DNA from: Stemphylium vesicarium
Taxonomy: Eukaryota > Ascomycota > Dothideomycetes > Pleosporales > Pleosporaceae
DNA: 49,389 bases
NCBI GenBank assembly: GCA_004380135.1
Contig: QXCR01000191.1
Span: 1-49,389, forward strand
Direction of reading: 5' to 3'
The notes below the pieces were generated by a model that searched no databases, was not told the DNA's origin, and worked only from the letters and a program-made list of their open reading frames with translations. The translations under genes were made by a program, and so were the position numbers. Of the stretch, positions 31,722 through 42,788 are shown piece after piece (position 1 is the first letter of the stretch; each line of letters starts with the position of its first letter).

Positions 31722-32362
31722 TTACCGGTGGAAAGCGATCTTAGCGGTAAGGCAAGTAATCTTGTCACCCTCCTCGGTGAAGACATCGGCGAGGACAGTG
31801 TACTGGCCCTGTTGCAACGATTAACATGCGTGTCGCAACTAGCAGCCTTGACCTGTGTAGTATAACGTACCGGAGGAATCTCCCTGGGCAGATCGACATC
31901 CTTAGTCAAGCTCATCTCGCCCTTCTTGAGGGGGCACTCGAGATCTCCCTTCTTAATGGTGTCGCAGCCATCTGCGTTCTGGTTGATGAGCGTGATGAGT
32001 CCGTACTTGACTTGGAGGTGCATCTTGAAGCCCTCGCCGACTTCCTCCTTGAAGTCGCCCGTAGCCTTGATGCTGAGCTTCTCGCCACTGCGCAAGAATT
32101 AGCTTTTCAACCCAAAGATTATGGCAGAACAGGCAAGTAGAGAGGGAGAGAGAGAGACGTACGGCTTGGGTGGGTTTGGGCTAAGGTCCACCTTCTCAAT
32201 CTTCAAGATGTCGTCGGCTGGGTCGCCGCAAAAGTACAGCGGGTTGTCGCCCGGCACCTTGTACTCCTCCTTGACGACGACCTGGTCGCCGCCCATCCAT
32301 GAAGGCGACGCCGAAACCGAGACGGCACTGAGCGCGGCGACGAAGAGCGTCGTGAGCTGCAT
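31722..32362 (-). CDS. NPC2-like ML-domain lipid transfer protein (167 residues, or 208 with an alternative 3' exon)
   Basis: Exons 32362-32163, 32087-31871 and 31808-31722; introns 75 and 62 nt with GTACGT/GTACGT donors and CAG ends. Signal peptide, then DILKIEKVDLSPNPP, GEKLSIKATGDF, CDTIKKGDLECPLKKGE and ITCLTAKIAFH, which form the MD-2-related lipid-binding domain with paired Cys. Such proteins bind sterols or phosphatidylinositol/phosphatidylglycerol in the vacuole or secretory path. TAA at 31724 ends the usual domain. A donor overlapping it (CG|GTAAAT) could join in phase to an exon 31649-31523 that adds a basic tail; lengths agree for both forms. Confidence 0.9.
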
Positions 32363-33077
32363 GGCGGCGGTGAAGGGGACCTGTCTCTGCGCGATGGGCG
32401 TATTCGACCGATGAAATTAAGACTTCGTTGTAGAAGAATCCGCAAATCAGGGAATGAATGGTGTTTTGTGGACTAAGTTGTGGAGGATGATGGGAATGTG
32501 GAGAGCTTGCGGATAAGATAGCAGCAGCAAGCTGGGCTGCGGGCTCGAGATGAGGCTGGGGGAGAGGCGAGGCCAAAGCTTGGACCCTGCCTGTAGCGTC
32601 ATCGCTGGCGGGCGCAGGTGGTCACGCTCCGCGTTAGTGCCCCCGCTAGCACCTTCTGGGGATGTACCTAGGTACGTTACTTTTCTACTCCACAGCACTA
32701 GCTTCATTGAATCAATACTGCGCTGCGAGAGATGGTGTTTCTTTTTCTTTGCGCTGGGGAAATGGGTGGATATTTTCTGTGTGTGATGTTGGTGTTGGAC
32801 TCTTTGATGCTTCCATTTTCCGACGACGTTCCGCTATGTTCACAGTCTCTGTGTCCAAATCATGAGGCTCGAGTGGCCTCGCCTTCAGCACCTCCGTGAC
32901 GAATTGTATATACTGAGCGTGGATGTATTTCGGAAGTAGGGTCATATCAAAGCCCTACTTGCAATGGCGATGCATCAGATGCCGCGCATTCATACTCTCA
33001 TCTTGGACAAGTTCATTTCGAAATGTTCTCATAGTTGCTGTAGAAATATCCTAACCCGTGCTAAGACTTCTATCAAA
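32363..33077. other. Intergenic region
   Basis: About 715 bases, mostly promoter of the NPC2-like gene and 3' flank of the nucleoside hydrolase. Small ORFs only; nothing recognised. Confidence 0.5.
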
Positions 33078-34226
33078 TCATTTTGCAGTCGCATGCTTAG
33101 AATGTCTCTCCGCAGCCCGCAGGAAATCATCGTCTAATTGCGCGGCCGCAGCCTCAGCACTCATCTCGAGCCTCAGATATCTCTGCCCCCAATCCTTCCC
33201 ATCGTCAACCCACTCATTCGACCCATCAGCCTCAATCTTGTTGTACCCCCGATCACTCACGACTCTGAAAACGTCTCCCAGTCCATTCGCCGCATAAAAC
33301 ACAGTCAACGGATCCCAGCTGGGTCTTGGCTTCCCGAAGCCAAAGTAGATGTACGCCATTCTCACCGGGTCGTCTTCCAGCTCACTCTTCATGAGCGGTC
33401 CGCCAATCAAAACATCTCTGCCCACATCATTCCCTACAAAAGTGATCTTGCCGCCCCAAGTACCCAGCACATGCTCCGCGAGCTCCGGTTTCGAGCCCCA
33501 GAAATTCCAGCTCCGGCCTTTCGGATACTTCCCCCCCATGACAGCGAGTTCAGTGACTTTTGCCTTGGCAAGCTCCCGGCCATTGAGCGCGGAATACTCA
33601 TCAGCCCCCGAATTGAGCAATCCAGATAACTGTTTACAAGCAAAAAACAAAAAAGTCAGCGGAAAATTCGCAGCTTTTTTTTTCTCTCGAAACTATGCCA
33701 TTCACATGGACGAAATTCTCGGAGCCCGTTTTTTCTTACGTTATCAAGAAAGCCGATGGAAGCAATCGTCACACTCCCGTCCTCAGCCTCGGAAAGCAAC
33801 TTCCTATACAACACAACCGGATCCCATGCCTCCTCTGCTTTCCCCCACGGTAGACTGCCGCCAGACCAGTGATATGCGACCTTGCTCGTATACTCGCCCA
33901 CTGCGTAGTGCCAGTTGTCGAAGAAGGTTTGGTGGTTTAGTGGCCGCCGGATCCCAATCGGTATGTCGCCATGTCCATAGTGCGCGAGGATCGCAGATGC
34001 ACAGAGCGCAGAGTACGAATATGTGTGGTTGATGTTTACACCTAGGAGTTTGAGGTTAGGGAGCGTTGCGCCGAGGAGCAGGGCCCCTGCATCGCTGGAG
34101 AGGGATTAGTGGGGTTCTCGGCTGGGTGGTGGGGGCTCTGCCTGCCTGCCAGGCGCGTTAGGCAGGTACGTACTCGACGTCGCTATGCAGATCTGTGTCG
34201 ATGATTAGGTTCTTCCGTGTTGTCAT
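33078..34226 (-). CDS. Inosine-uridine-type nucleoside hydrolase (319 residues)
   Basis: Exons 34226-34174, 34094-33740 and 33629-33078. Introns are 79 and 110 nt (GTACGT...CAG and GTAAGA...CAG) and phases fit. The calcium-binding signature LIIDTDLHSDVDDAGALLLG at about 7-26 is a variant of the family's DTDxxxDD motif. It is followed by LGVNINHTY, then TIASIGFLDN, AVMGGKYPKG, WNFWGSKP and PSWDPLTVFYA, which supplies the C-terminal Asp. The enzyme would hydrolyse ribonucleosides (or pyrimidine derivatives) to base and ribose for salvage. No signal peptide is visible, so it is probably cytosolic. Substrate cannot be told from the sequence. Confidence 0.88.
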
Positions 34227-35568
34227 TGCTTCCCGTTCTGACAACGAAGATGGCAACCGATTCTAGGAGGGAGGTTGTGAAGAGCTGGAGATTTTTGGTT
34301 GATGGCTGGCGAAAAGTCCTATGCTTGTTCCGTTGGCTGGAGTTGATGTTGGCATCAGGCTACATCAACGGTTACCTGGGAAGAGGAGCACTGGCTCTAG
34401 TTCGACCCGCCTATCCTACCAATCATGCCTTTGGGCCAACGTACAGGGGCATGCGCTTACGTGCGGCAGATGGAAACAATCACGGAAGCTAAACTAGAAT
34501 TATAAAATTTGATTTTTGGTAAATGGGATCCGTCTCTGGTTCCACAATACACCAGCAATAGTGTGGTTTGCTGAGCCATCCTCATATCTGATTGGTAGAG
34601 ATTAATGGGCCATTTGCAGCTGCACGAAGGAACTTGGTATATCCGAACAGTCTCGGAATAACCTCAGTATTCTGATGATTCCTGGGATCTGGGTGGATAG
34701 AGGCGTCGAATTCTCTCTGATCGCAAGGTGTGGAGATGAGGAAACAGTGAGAGGAATGTCCTGTCCTCGCTTTGGCAACTAGATTTCTCGTAAAGCGAAT
34801 GCGAGCGCTGCGAAGAGGCTTTGATGCACTGCCTTCTGCGTCGCGCAGACGAAATTCTGCAAGGATACCTAAGCAGACTACACTACTACTGCGTCAATTC
34901 CAGCCCGGATTAATCTCAAGATGAGCATGCAGGATAGCACAATGTCCTTGTATTTTACGGGCTTCCGGCTGAATTAATATAAACTCGCTTTCGCAAACGC
35001 TTCTCGGACTTTAAATGTCAGCACAATTCAGAGACGTGCGAAGCGCATTGACAATTGCAGTGTCTAGAGAATTAATTACTCTGCCAAGTGTCTGGGGCTG
35101 TTAGCGCAATGCCTGCTTGCCTGATCGAGTCGTAGCGCCAGGTGGACTTAAGGAATGTCAGCAGCCCGCAGGAGACCAAGACGTCACTTCTCCAAACCCA
35201 ATACTATGCGCACCAGTAAAGTCGAACACAGCGTCAGTCTGAACCCCCAATTTTTGGTTCCATGAGGTAACTATAATAAAAAACCCCGAACGTCCTTGTG
35301 GGATGATTGCCCATCCTTCCCTAGCTCCCGAGAGCTTGCGCATCTATGAGGCTCCAATCTCCACCCCTATCTCTAGGATCGTACATAGACGTTCTAGCGT
35401 CTCCCGCAATGACCTGTCATCCACCTGCATGCTCAGCGATCTTGGCGAATGAGGCCGAGAGAACGGAGCGGGCGGACCCATTACCAGCTAATTTCAACGT
35501 CAGACTTGGGTAGATGTGACTGACGCAAGCTATGGCTGTGCAAATTCTCTTGAGACGGCTTAAGAAAG
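34227..35568. other. Gene-free stretch
   Basis: About 1.35 kb between divergently oriented genes (nucleoside hydrolase on minus, secreted hydrolase on plus). A single unsupported frame at 34217-34492 has no domain. The rest is moderately AT-rich with stops in all frames. Confidence 0.5.
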
Positions 35569-35574
35569 TATAAG
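35569..35574 (+). promoter_or_regulatory. Putative TATA element (TATAAG)
   Basis: TATAAG lies 101 bases upstream of the ATG of the secreted hydrolase, in the context AAAGTATAAGAAG. Confidence 0.45.
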
Positions 35575-35669
35575 AAGATGGTTCTGCGGACCAAGAAGAG
35601 CTTCACGCTTCTCGGATACTACGCTCACTTCATCCACTATCAACTCGCATCGACAAAAACACAGTCAAC

Positions 35670-36716
35670 ATGAAGACGACGACCCGCACCCTCGCCGCTT
35701 TTGGCCTGACAGCTGTAACCCAGATGCTTTCTACAGCGGCCCAAAACATTTCCTACGGAGCCAACAACTTCTACCGTAGCGACAACGTCACTCTGCACCC
35801 AATCACCTTCAAGAACCAGTACCAGATGACCATTGCCGGTAACCTCTTTCTCCCCGATAACCTCGACCAAAGCATCAACGCCTCCGCCATCATTGTCGGA
35901 CACCCCATGGGAGCCGTAAAGGAGCAGAGCGCAAACCTGTATGCTACCAAGATGGCCGAGCAAGGCTTCGTCACTATCGCCTTGGACGTTGCGTATTGGG
36001 GTGGGAGCGACGGCGAGCCACGCAACGCCGTACTGCCTGATGTCTACGCTGAGAGCTTCAGTGCAGCAGTCGACTATCTAGGCATGCAGTCCTACATCGA
36101 CCGCGAGCGTATCGGCGCCATCGGCATCTGCGGCAGTGGCAGTTTCGTCATCAGCGCCGCCAAGATCGACCCGCGCATCAAGGCCATCGCAACATCCAGC
36201 ATGTACGACATGGGTGCCGTGAACCGCAACGGCCTCGAAATGTCACAGTCCCTCGACCAACGCAAGGAAATCATCGCCGCCGCCGCCGAACAGCGCTGGG
36301 CCGAAGCCGCCGGCGCTGAGACACGATACACCGGCGGCACGACCCTCCAACTTACCAACGCCACCGACCCTGTCCAAAGAGAGTTTTACGACTTTTACCG
36401 CACCTCGCGCGGCGAATACACGCCGCCTACCTCGATGCCCAACATCACTACCATGCCGACCTTCTCCAGCAACACAAAGTTTATGAACTTTTACCCGTTT
36501 GTTGATATCCATACTATCTCGCCGAGGCCCATGCTGTTGATCGCGGGCGATATTGCGCATTCGCGCGAGTTCAGCCAGACGGCGTATGATGGCGCCGAGG
36601 AGCCCAAGGAGTTGCTCTGGATCCCTGGTGCGGGCCATGTGGATCTTTATGATCGCGTTGATTTGATTCCGTTTGGAAGGCTCACTTCGTTCTTTCAGGA
36701 GAGTCTGAGTGTGTAG
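35670..36716 (+). CDS. Secreted alpha/beta hydrolase with Cys-type nucleophile elbow (348 residues)
   Basis: Single exon. Signal peptide to about residue 24 (LSTAAQ), with N-glycosylation sequons in the first 75 residues. Beta strands lead to IVGHPMGAVKEQ (oxyanion loop) and to GICGSGSF at 152-159. There the elbow position is Cys154, as in dienelactone-hydrolase-like and YcjY-like enzymes. An acid residue is likely in LLIAGDIAHSRE and the catalytic His in GAGHVDLYDRV. The family includes bacterial and fungal esterase/acyltransferase-like proteins, often from detoxification or secondary metabolism loci. The substrate is unknown. Downstream is a G-rich 3' flank. Confidence 0.85.
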   Translation: MKTTTRTLAAFGLTAVTQMLSTAAQNISYGANNFYRSDNVTLHPITFKNQYQMTIAGNLFLPDNLDQSINASAIIVGHPMGAVKEQSANLYATKMAEQGFVTIALDVAYWGGSDGEPRNAVLPDVYAESFSAAVDYLGMQSYIDRERIGAIGICGSGSFVISAAKIDPRIKAIATSSMYDMGAVNRNGLEMSQSLDQRKEIIAAAAEQRWAEAAGAETRYTGGTTLQLTNATDPVQREFYDFYRTSRGEYTPPTSMPNITTMPTFSSNTKFMNFYPFVDIHTISPRPMLLIAGDIAHSREFSQTAYDGAEEPKELLWIPGAGHVDLYDRVDLIPFGRLTSFFQESLSV

Positions 36717-37995
36717 AGGGGCGGTTGCTTGGTGGGTGTTGGGGATGTGCGGGGGGAGGGGAGGGAGAGGGAATGAGAGTGGGGAAGGGTTGTGTATATA
36801 TTATTAGAAGCACCACTTTTAGATGTTTCTGAGTCTTCCATCTTAATGCACCTTTTATCAAGACTAATGTTCAGCTAAAGAATAGCGTAGACCTTTTAGG
36901 TTGCTGTGTTGTGAAATCAGTCGCCACGGTGCTGAAGTCACTGGTAGAAAGGGAATCGTATCCTTAAGCGGTGTTGTTAATAGTAACAAGTTATGTACGA
37001 CGTTCTAGACTTGCTCACGTGAATTGATTAGCGCACTAAGGCACCTTGGATTTAGTGCATGCGTTTTAGCTTGCCAACTCTCAGCACAGCCATGGTCGGG
37101 TGGCTTGCCTCTAAGCACGCTCTTTAGCTTACCGCGCGCGCGGGCACGTTGATGTTGAAGTTCCAAGGTCAATACTCCACAATTTATGGCAGCGTATGCA
37201 CATTGCCATTCAGCGTCCCCCACGCAAACGCTTTTTGAGCTTTTCTCCTCTCTCTCTACATCGAGCGGCGTATCATTCTCTCGAGTTCCCACCTGATTCT
37301 AGACCGATGCACCATGAGATGGCTGCCACAATACTTGGCAGACCAGCCATCTGTTCAGCCTTGTCAGTAAGCTTCCACATTTCAAAGACATCGCTTGAGC
37401 GTTGCATGAGCAGCGCCCTTCGCCCATCTATCAATAATCAGCCGCAGCTAAGTTCTCTTCTTGCGATGCTCAGCCCCGGCCAACTTGCTTTTTCACCACT
37501 ATCAGCCGCAGCTTGCTTACTTTCTTAGCGTCGCTGGGAAGGCGCAGCCTGCTCGACTCCTGCCCTAGGCTGTTGGGTTTCGTCCGTCAAAATTGGCACG
37601 ATGCAACTCTGCCAGAAGAACTACTTGTGCGACGTGAGTTACACTGGAGCTGTAGGCTTACTTCATCCAACGACAACGTCTTTATCACCTTAGTCCCTTT
37701 CTTTGATACCATGCGGAAAAATCATGGGCTTCGAGCGACAAGGCTCCAAGAGCCCACCTCGAACGCGGGAATCGGGAATCGAGTAACCGCTTGGCCCCCA
37801 AACCACTTTGGCTTTACGCCAACAATTGCGCCTCGGGCGACTATTGCATTTAACCCCGCCGCCCTCTTTCCGTTTCGTTCCTCCTCCTGCATCTCACTCT
37901 CCTTCCCCTCAAGGCTGAGGAAGGCTGATTAGGGCGCGTTGCACCCGGCCTTATCCAATTCAACTGCCCTTTTCCCGTATCATACTGTTGCCAAA
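36717..37995. other. Gene-free stretch
   Basis: About 1.3 kb. Frames at 37196-37528 and 37513-37932 are open but have no domain signal, and their translations are Ser/Leu-rich. The last 100 bases serve as leader of the next gene. Confidence 0.5.
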
Positions 37996-40900
37996 ATGGC
38001 TTCAACAATACCCTTGCAAGGCCAATGTGACGATCTGAGATGCGACGATAGAGACGATCAGCAAAGACAATTGTTCTTTTGCGCGGACTGCAAAAGCTGC
38101 CTATGCGGCAAATGCTGGCCCCTCCAGCCTACACATAAGTCATCGAAGCACGAGCAGCTAAAGTACTAAGACTACTTGCAATGCGTACGTCTCAAAAAGA
38201 TCCTACACACTCCAACGACAAAGGAGGATCTCGAAGAGCTCCATAGCCAAGATATAAACTCAACATGGTTCGGTGAGTCTTTAAACCCCCCAAATGATTG
38301 TGCTACATTAGTGCCAATTTCCTACCTTAATCACCGAGGACCCAAGAGATGATTGAGACGCTAACCACTTTCTAGGGATCGAAAGGTACCAGGACGGGCG
38401 ACCATTCCTGCAGGACTTTGACACCTTCAAGCAGCTGATAAAGAACTCCCCGGACCCAGATCAGAGCAGATATCCACAACTCGTTTCATTCATTGGCGAG
38501 ACAAGTGCCGGGAAAAGCACTCTGATCAAGATGTTGATCGAGTACGACCAAGTCAAACACGAAGCGGACAAACAAATCTTCCGAGCACCCGTCCCAGGAA
38601 GTCCGCTCCACGACTCCACACCCACATCAGCGGACGTTCATCTATACGTTGACCCTGCTACATGGGAAGAAGAGAGGCCAATATTCTATGCGGACTGCGA
38701 AGGTCTCAATGCAGGAGAGCGCCCTCCTATCGGAGCTCATTCACTGAGACAGACGAAAAACGACAGTTCGCGAAAACTGGGCCTGCGAGCACGCTCACTC
38801 GAGTGGGCAACGTCAGACCAGACACGCACTCGTCAATACGCTGTCACTCAGCTTTATCCTCGCCTGCTTTACACCTTCTCAGATGTTGTCGTTTTCGTGC
38901 TGAATAATCCAAAGTGAGTCTCCTCCAAGCTAGTAGAGTAAACGCCATATCTGACAACCCAGAACCTTCGAGAATGCAGTAGTGCCGAAGCTGCTCGATT
39001 GGGCGTCGTCTTCACTCGAAGCTAGTACCAATCAAGGTACACTACCTCACGCCATCATCGCCCTCAATTTTACGGACCCACGCATTAGCTCCCGTCTCTG
39101 GACGGTTGAAGAGGCAACGAATCACTTGCTCAAGGCCAACGACCACTTAATGAACCCACCACACAGTAGTTCTCAAGTTACGAAGCTCGTAGAGAAATGG
39201 AGAAAAAGGAACAGACACATCAAAAGTCTTCACGACCTTCTTCACTGTTACTACGCTTCGTTTCAAGTGGTCCGTCTTCCCGAAGCCAAAGATCTCCCTC
39301 GCCTCTCGAGACAGGTATCACAACTCCACGACACCATTGTAGCAACATGCAAGAAATCTCATTTGAACAAGCAGAAAGTCGGCCTTCTCTCCTCAGCCGA
39401 AGACATGAGCTTCTACATTCAACAAGCGTTCACACATTTCTCGAAGAACTTGGACCATCCATTTGACTTCAAGAGTTATTCCTTGATTTGGAATCCAATA
39501 CCACAGAACTTGGGTGGCCACATTCTCCGCGTTGCTATCTTGATGCAGCGGCAGTATCCAAACAAACCAGGGCAACAGATATTCGAGAGTTTGAGCTTCA
39601 TAGTGGCTTCTTGCTTCCTGTATGATTGTACAACTTACAGGAAAGGGAAACCGCATGATCTATTTGCAGACTATCAGCCGAACTTCGAAGATGCCCTTGC
39701 TGAGTTCTGCTCCTCGCATTGGCCTTGCGAGTATTCTCACCCTAGGAAAGGGCGATGTGTCAACGTGAGCAAGCGCCATGAAAAGGGCCACCAGAACGAC
39801 CGAGGCAAAGTAACGGATGGTCGCTACATCTCAAGCTTCACTGCGGACGTCTACAAAAATGTTTGGCTGAACGCGCTCAAATCCAGATTGCGAGACGCAC
39901 AAGATGAGCTAGAGCATGAGGAAGACGGCTTCGATGCGACTGGTCCATTGGGACCTATCCGGAGATTGCATGCCCGCAACATATCGAAGTTCTACCATGA
40001 AGTCGGTGGCGCGCCAATGTTCAATAGTCACGCCACGTGTCTATGCTGCCTTATGCGACCGCCTGAACACGTGCTTCGATGTGGCCATGTGCTCTGCACT
40101 GAATGCATCAAAACGTTTGGCACGGTCAAGAATTGCACAATAGAGATGAGGGAATGCCCCTTGCATGTCGACAATTGCAATTGGAGCAAACCTTGGCGGA
40201 TCCGCATGAAACCTGACTTTGCAGGCGTTCGTATCCTGTCTCTCGACGGGGGAGGTATTCGTGGAGTTGCAGAGCTTGAGGTTCTCAACCAGATCCAAAC
40301 AAAGCTGGGCGTCATGATCCCAATCAGCGCTTTCTTCGATCTTATTGTTGGAACAAGTACCGGAGGAATCATTGCGTTGGCTCTTGCTGTAAAGCAATGG
40401 TCGGTTCAAAAGTGCATCGAAGAATTTAAGCGCCTCTGCAGGACAGCATTCTCGCCCCGAGAATTTCATGGGATCGCCCCTCTTCAATACATCGCCACTG
40501 CGAGTCACGGAAGCACTTGGAAGACTACACCACTACACAAGGCCTTGTTCGAGTCCCTTGGAGACGAATATCTATTCGGAGGGGCTCACGGCTCGGATAA
40601 CGTAGCCCGAGTAGCCGTGACCACAACCGACGAGGTGGCCACCAGGGGGATTGTCATCGCGAATTACTGCCGAAGGAATTCCAAGGACGACAAACAGAGT
40701 TACGAATTCCTTAGGCCTAGCGAGCCGGATGCGGAAATGAGAATATGGCATGCCGGAGCAGCAACTGCTGCCGCTACGCCATTCTTCAAGCCATTCGTTC
40801 ATCCAATTACCGAAGAAACTTACCTTGATGGGGCGTTTCACAATAACAATCCAGTAAAGGTGGGAAATCGAGAGCGGCAACTGCTATAGCCAGACGTACA

Positions 40901-42788
40901 AGACAGTCATCCAGACCTACTGCTATCGATCGGCACGTCAAAGCACCAGCAAGCTGTGATTGAGAAGTCTCGCTCTGACAGATTCGATATGCAGCGCAAG
41001 ATGAACTCGCCGACTAGTCATGGCAAAGCCAAACTGAAGGCGACCAGCAAGGTTAAACATCTTGCTGGATTGTTTCAATATGGAAAGGCGGCGATCAACA
41101 AGTTGGAAGATTCAATAAACTGCGAGCGTCAGTGGGAAGAGTTCTTGGATGCGACAGAGCGAGTCCCCGGACACCGTGAAGATTCGCGCCGTTATATCCG
41201 CGTAAATCCAGATATAGGTCGTACCCCGCCAAAGCTTGATGCCGTAGACGAGGTTGATCAACTTCAGTTGGACGTTGCTCGGCGTTTGAAGCAGCCCGAG
41301 ACCATGGCTAAGATCGAGGACATCGTTTTCCGCTTGGTCGCAAGTAGCTTCTACTTCGAGCGGACACACGCGACAAGAGACATGTCCCGAGGAACTGCCA
41401 AAGTGAGAGGCAAGCTGCAATGTCGCTTCGAAGAATCGTCCGCATGGGCAAAAGAGATGGGTGTTTTCTTCAGGGGGCATCAAAGAGCGGACTTTCAGCC
41501 CTATTTCGAAACTTGGGACGGCGGTCAACAGCATAGCAGAGACAAGATCATTTTCGACTCTTCGCGTATTGAAAGGATGGCCAGCCACGGTGAACTCAAC
41601 GTTCAAGAACTCGAGCTGACGGTAGCAACATCCGGGAAGGAGGCAGAGATCAAGCTCCATCTCCACAGTTCATCTGGCCGAACAAAAGGCTATCCGATCA
41701 GCGGCTTCCCTCGCGATTTCTTCAAGGAGATTGATCGTGTTGAAGTAGACAGCGAAGAGATAGAAGAGGTGCCCAAGGAGAGGATACCAAGATCTATAAA
41801 TCCTTCAGGCATACCAGTGATCAAGGTGTTAAGTGGGAAGGGAGCGGCATTGCTAAGACCTGGAGCGCCGGGAACCGTCTCGGAGCAGAATCTTAGTACG
41901 CAACCGCACGGTCTGAACGAGGAAGATCGGAGGAAATCAGATGACGCTACCACTCGAGCTACATCAGAGAAGACCTCTCGGTCGGTGAGCCTAAAGGCCA
42001 AAATCTCAAAGCTCACTTTGCGTGACCATGGGAAACAGCCACAAGAGACAGAGAGGCGGTCTCGGTCAATGGATATTCCTGGAGGCATACAGCGTGACGG
42101 CTTTCTTGCCACTCATGATCATGATCATGATCAACAAGAATCGCGCAAATCATCACGGCATTGCACGAGTTTTAGCACAGACTCGCCGCCTGAACAAGCG
42201 CAAAGAGAACGCGAGATGGCTGGTCTCCCTGCCAAGACGCACGAAAAGCCTCAGAACAAGGGGGCTCGTGACACTCCGTGTGTACCTCCGGAGACGAATC
42301 CACGCTACTTCCCGCCCAATCCAATACCCCAAATGAGCATGTCACGGCCAACCTTGACACCCATACCAACGAGCAATCCGCAGTGGCAAACGATGCATCC
42401 ACCACTCACATTCCAGCAACCGCTAGAACCGGCAACCATTTCGACAAGTTTCATCAGTACAGCATCTCCCTCAAGCACATACGAACATTATCGTGCCGAC
42501 AACATTTACTCGTCGCCTAATACAGCGGCCGCCCAGCCACGGACCACTTCCACCTTCGACTATACCCCTAGTGCTCCTACGCAGCCGGGACATGCAGCTC
42601 CTCAACGCCCGCCCTCGAACAACCCTTACCATCAACCACCGCCGTATGCAGCTAATGCGAATGCGGATTTAGAACTGGAATTCGCGTTGCAAATTAGCCT
42701 CGCAGATCACGAAGTAGAGCAACGAGAAGAGACGAGAATTTTAGCGAGGGCCTTGGAGGAGAGGAGGAGAGATGCGTATTTGTATTAG
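37996..42788 (+). pseudogene. B-box / P-loop / RING / patatin / UIM giant protein gene with two nonsense codons
   Basis: Exons 37996-38272, 38376-38913 and 38963-42788; introns 103 and 49 nt; phases agree over 1547 codons. Domains: B-box-like Cys/His finger (about 10-55); P-loop GETSAGKS (133-140) with DCEG (199-202), as in dynamin-like or AIG1-type NTPases; RING-type finger from Cys631 (CLCC...CGHVLCTECI); patatin lipase with DGGGIRG (700-706), GTSTGG (Ser737) and DGAF (Asp894); a long Ser/Pro-rich disordered region; and a UIM-like helix (1507-1522). Two stops interrupt it: TAA at 38167-38169 (codon 58) and TAG at 40887-40889 (codon 914). The second sits where patatins have a conserved Trp before Pro-Asp. 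All catalytic residues are intact, so the loss looks recent, or corrected at RNA level. Either half could still be made separately. Confidence 0.8.

Noticed and set aside
37196..37932. Two plus-strand ORFs before the patatin gene
   Set aside because: Ser/Leu-rich with no domain and no link by splice sites to the B-box exon.
40860..40889. A 30-nt GT...AG segment that would remove the patatin TAG in frame
   Set aside because: Much shorter than any other intron in the window (minimum about 45 nt), lacks a clear branch site, and would delete the conserved segment before the Trp-Pro-Asp motif. It is a likely trap for gene predictors.
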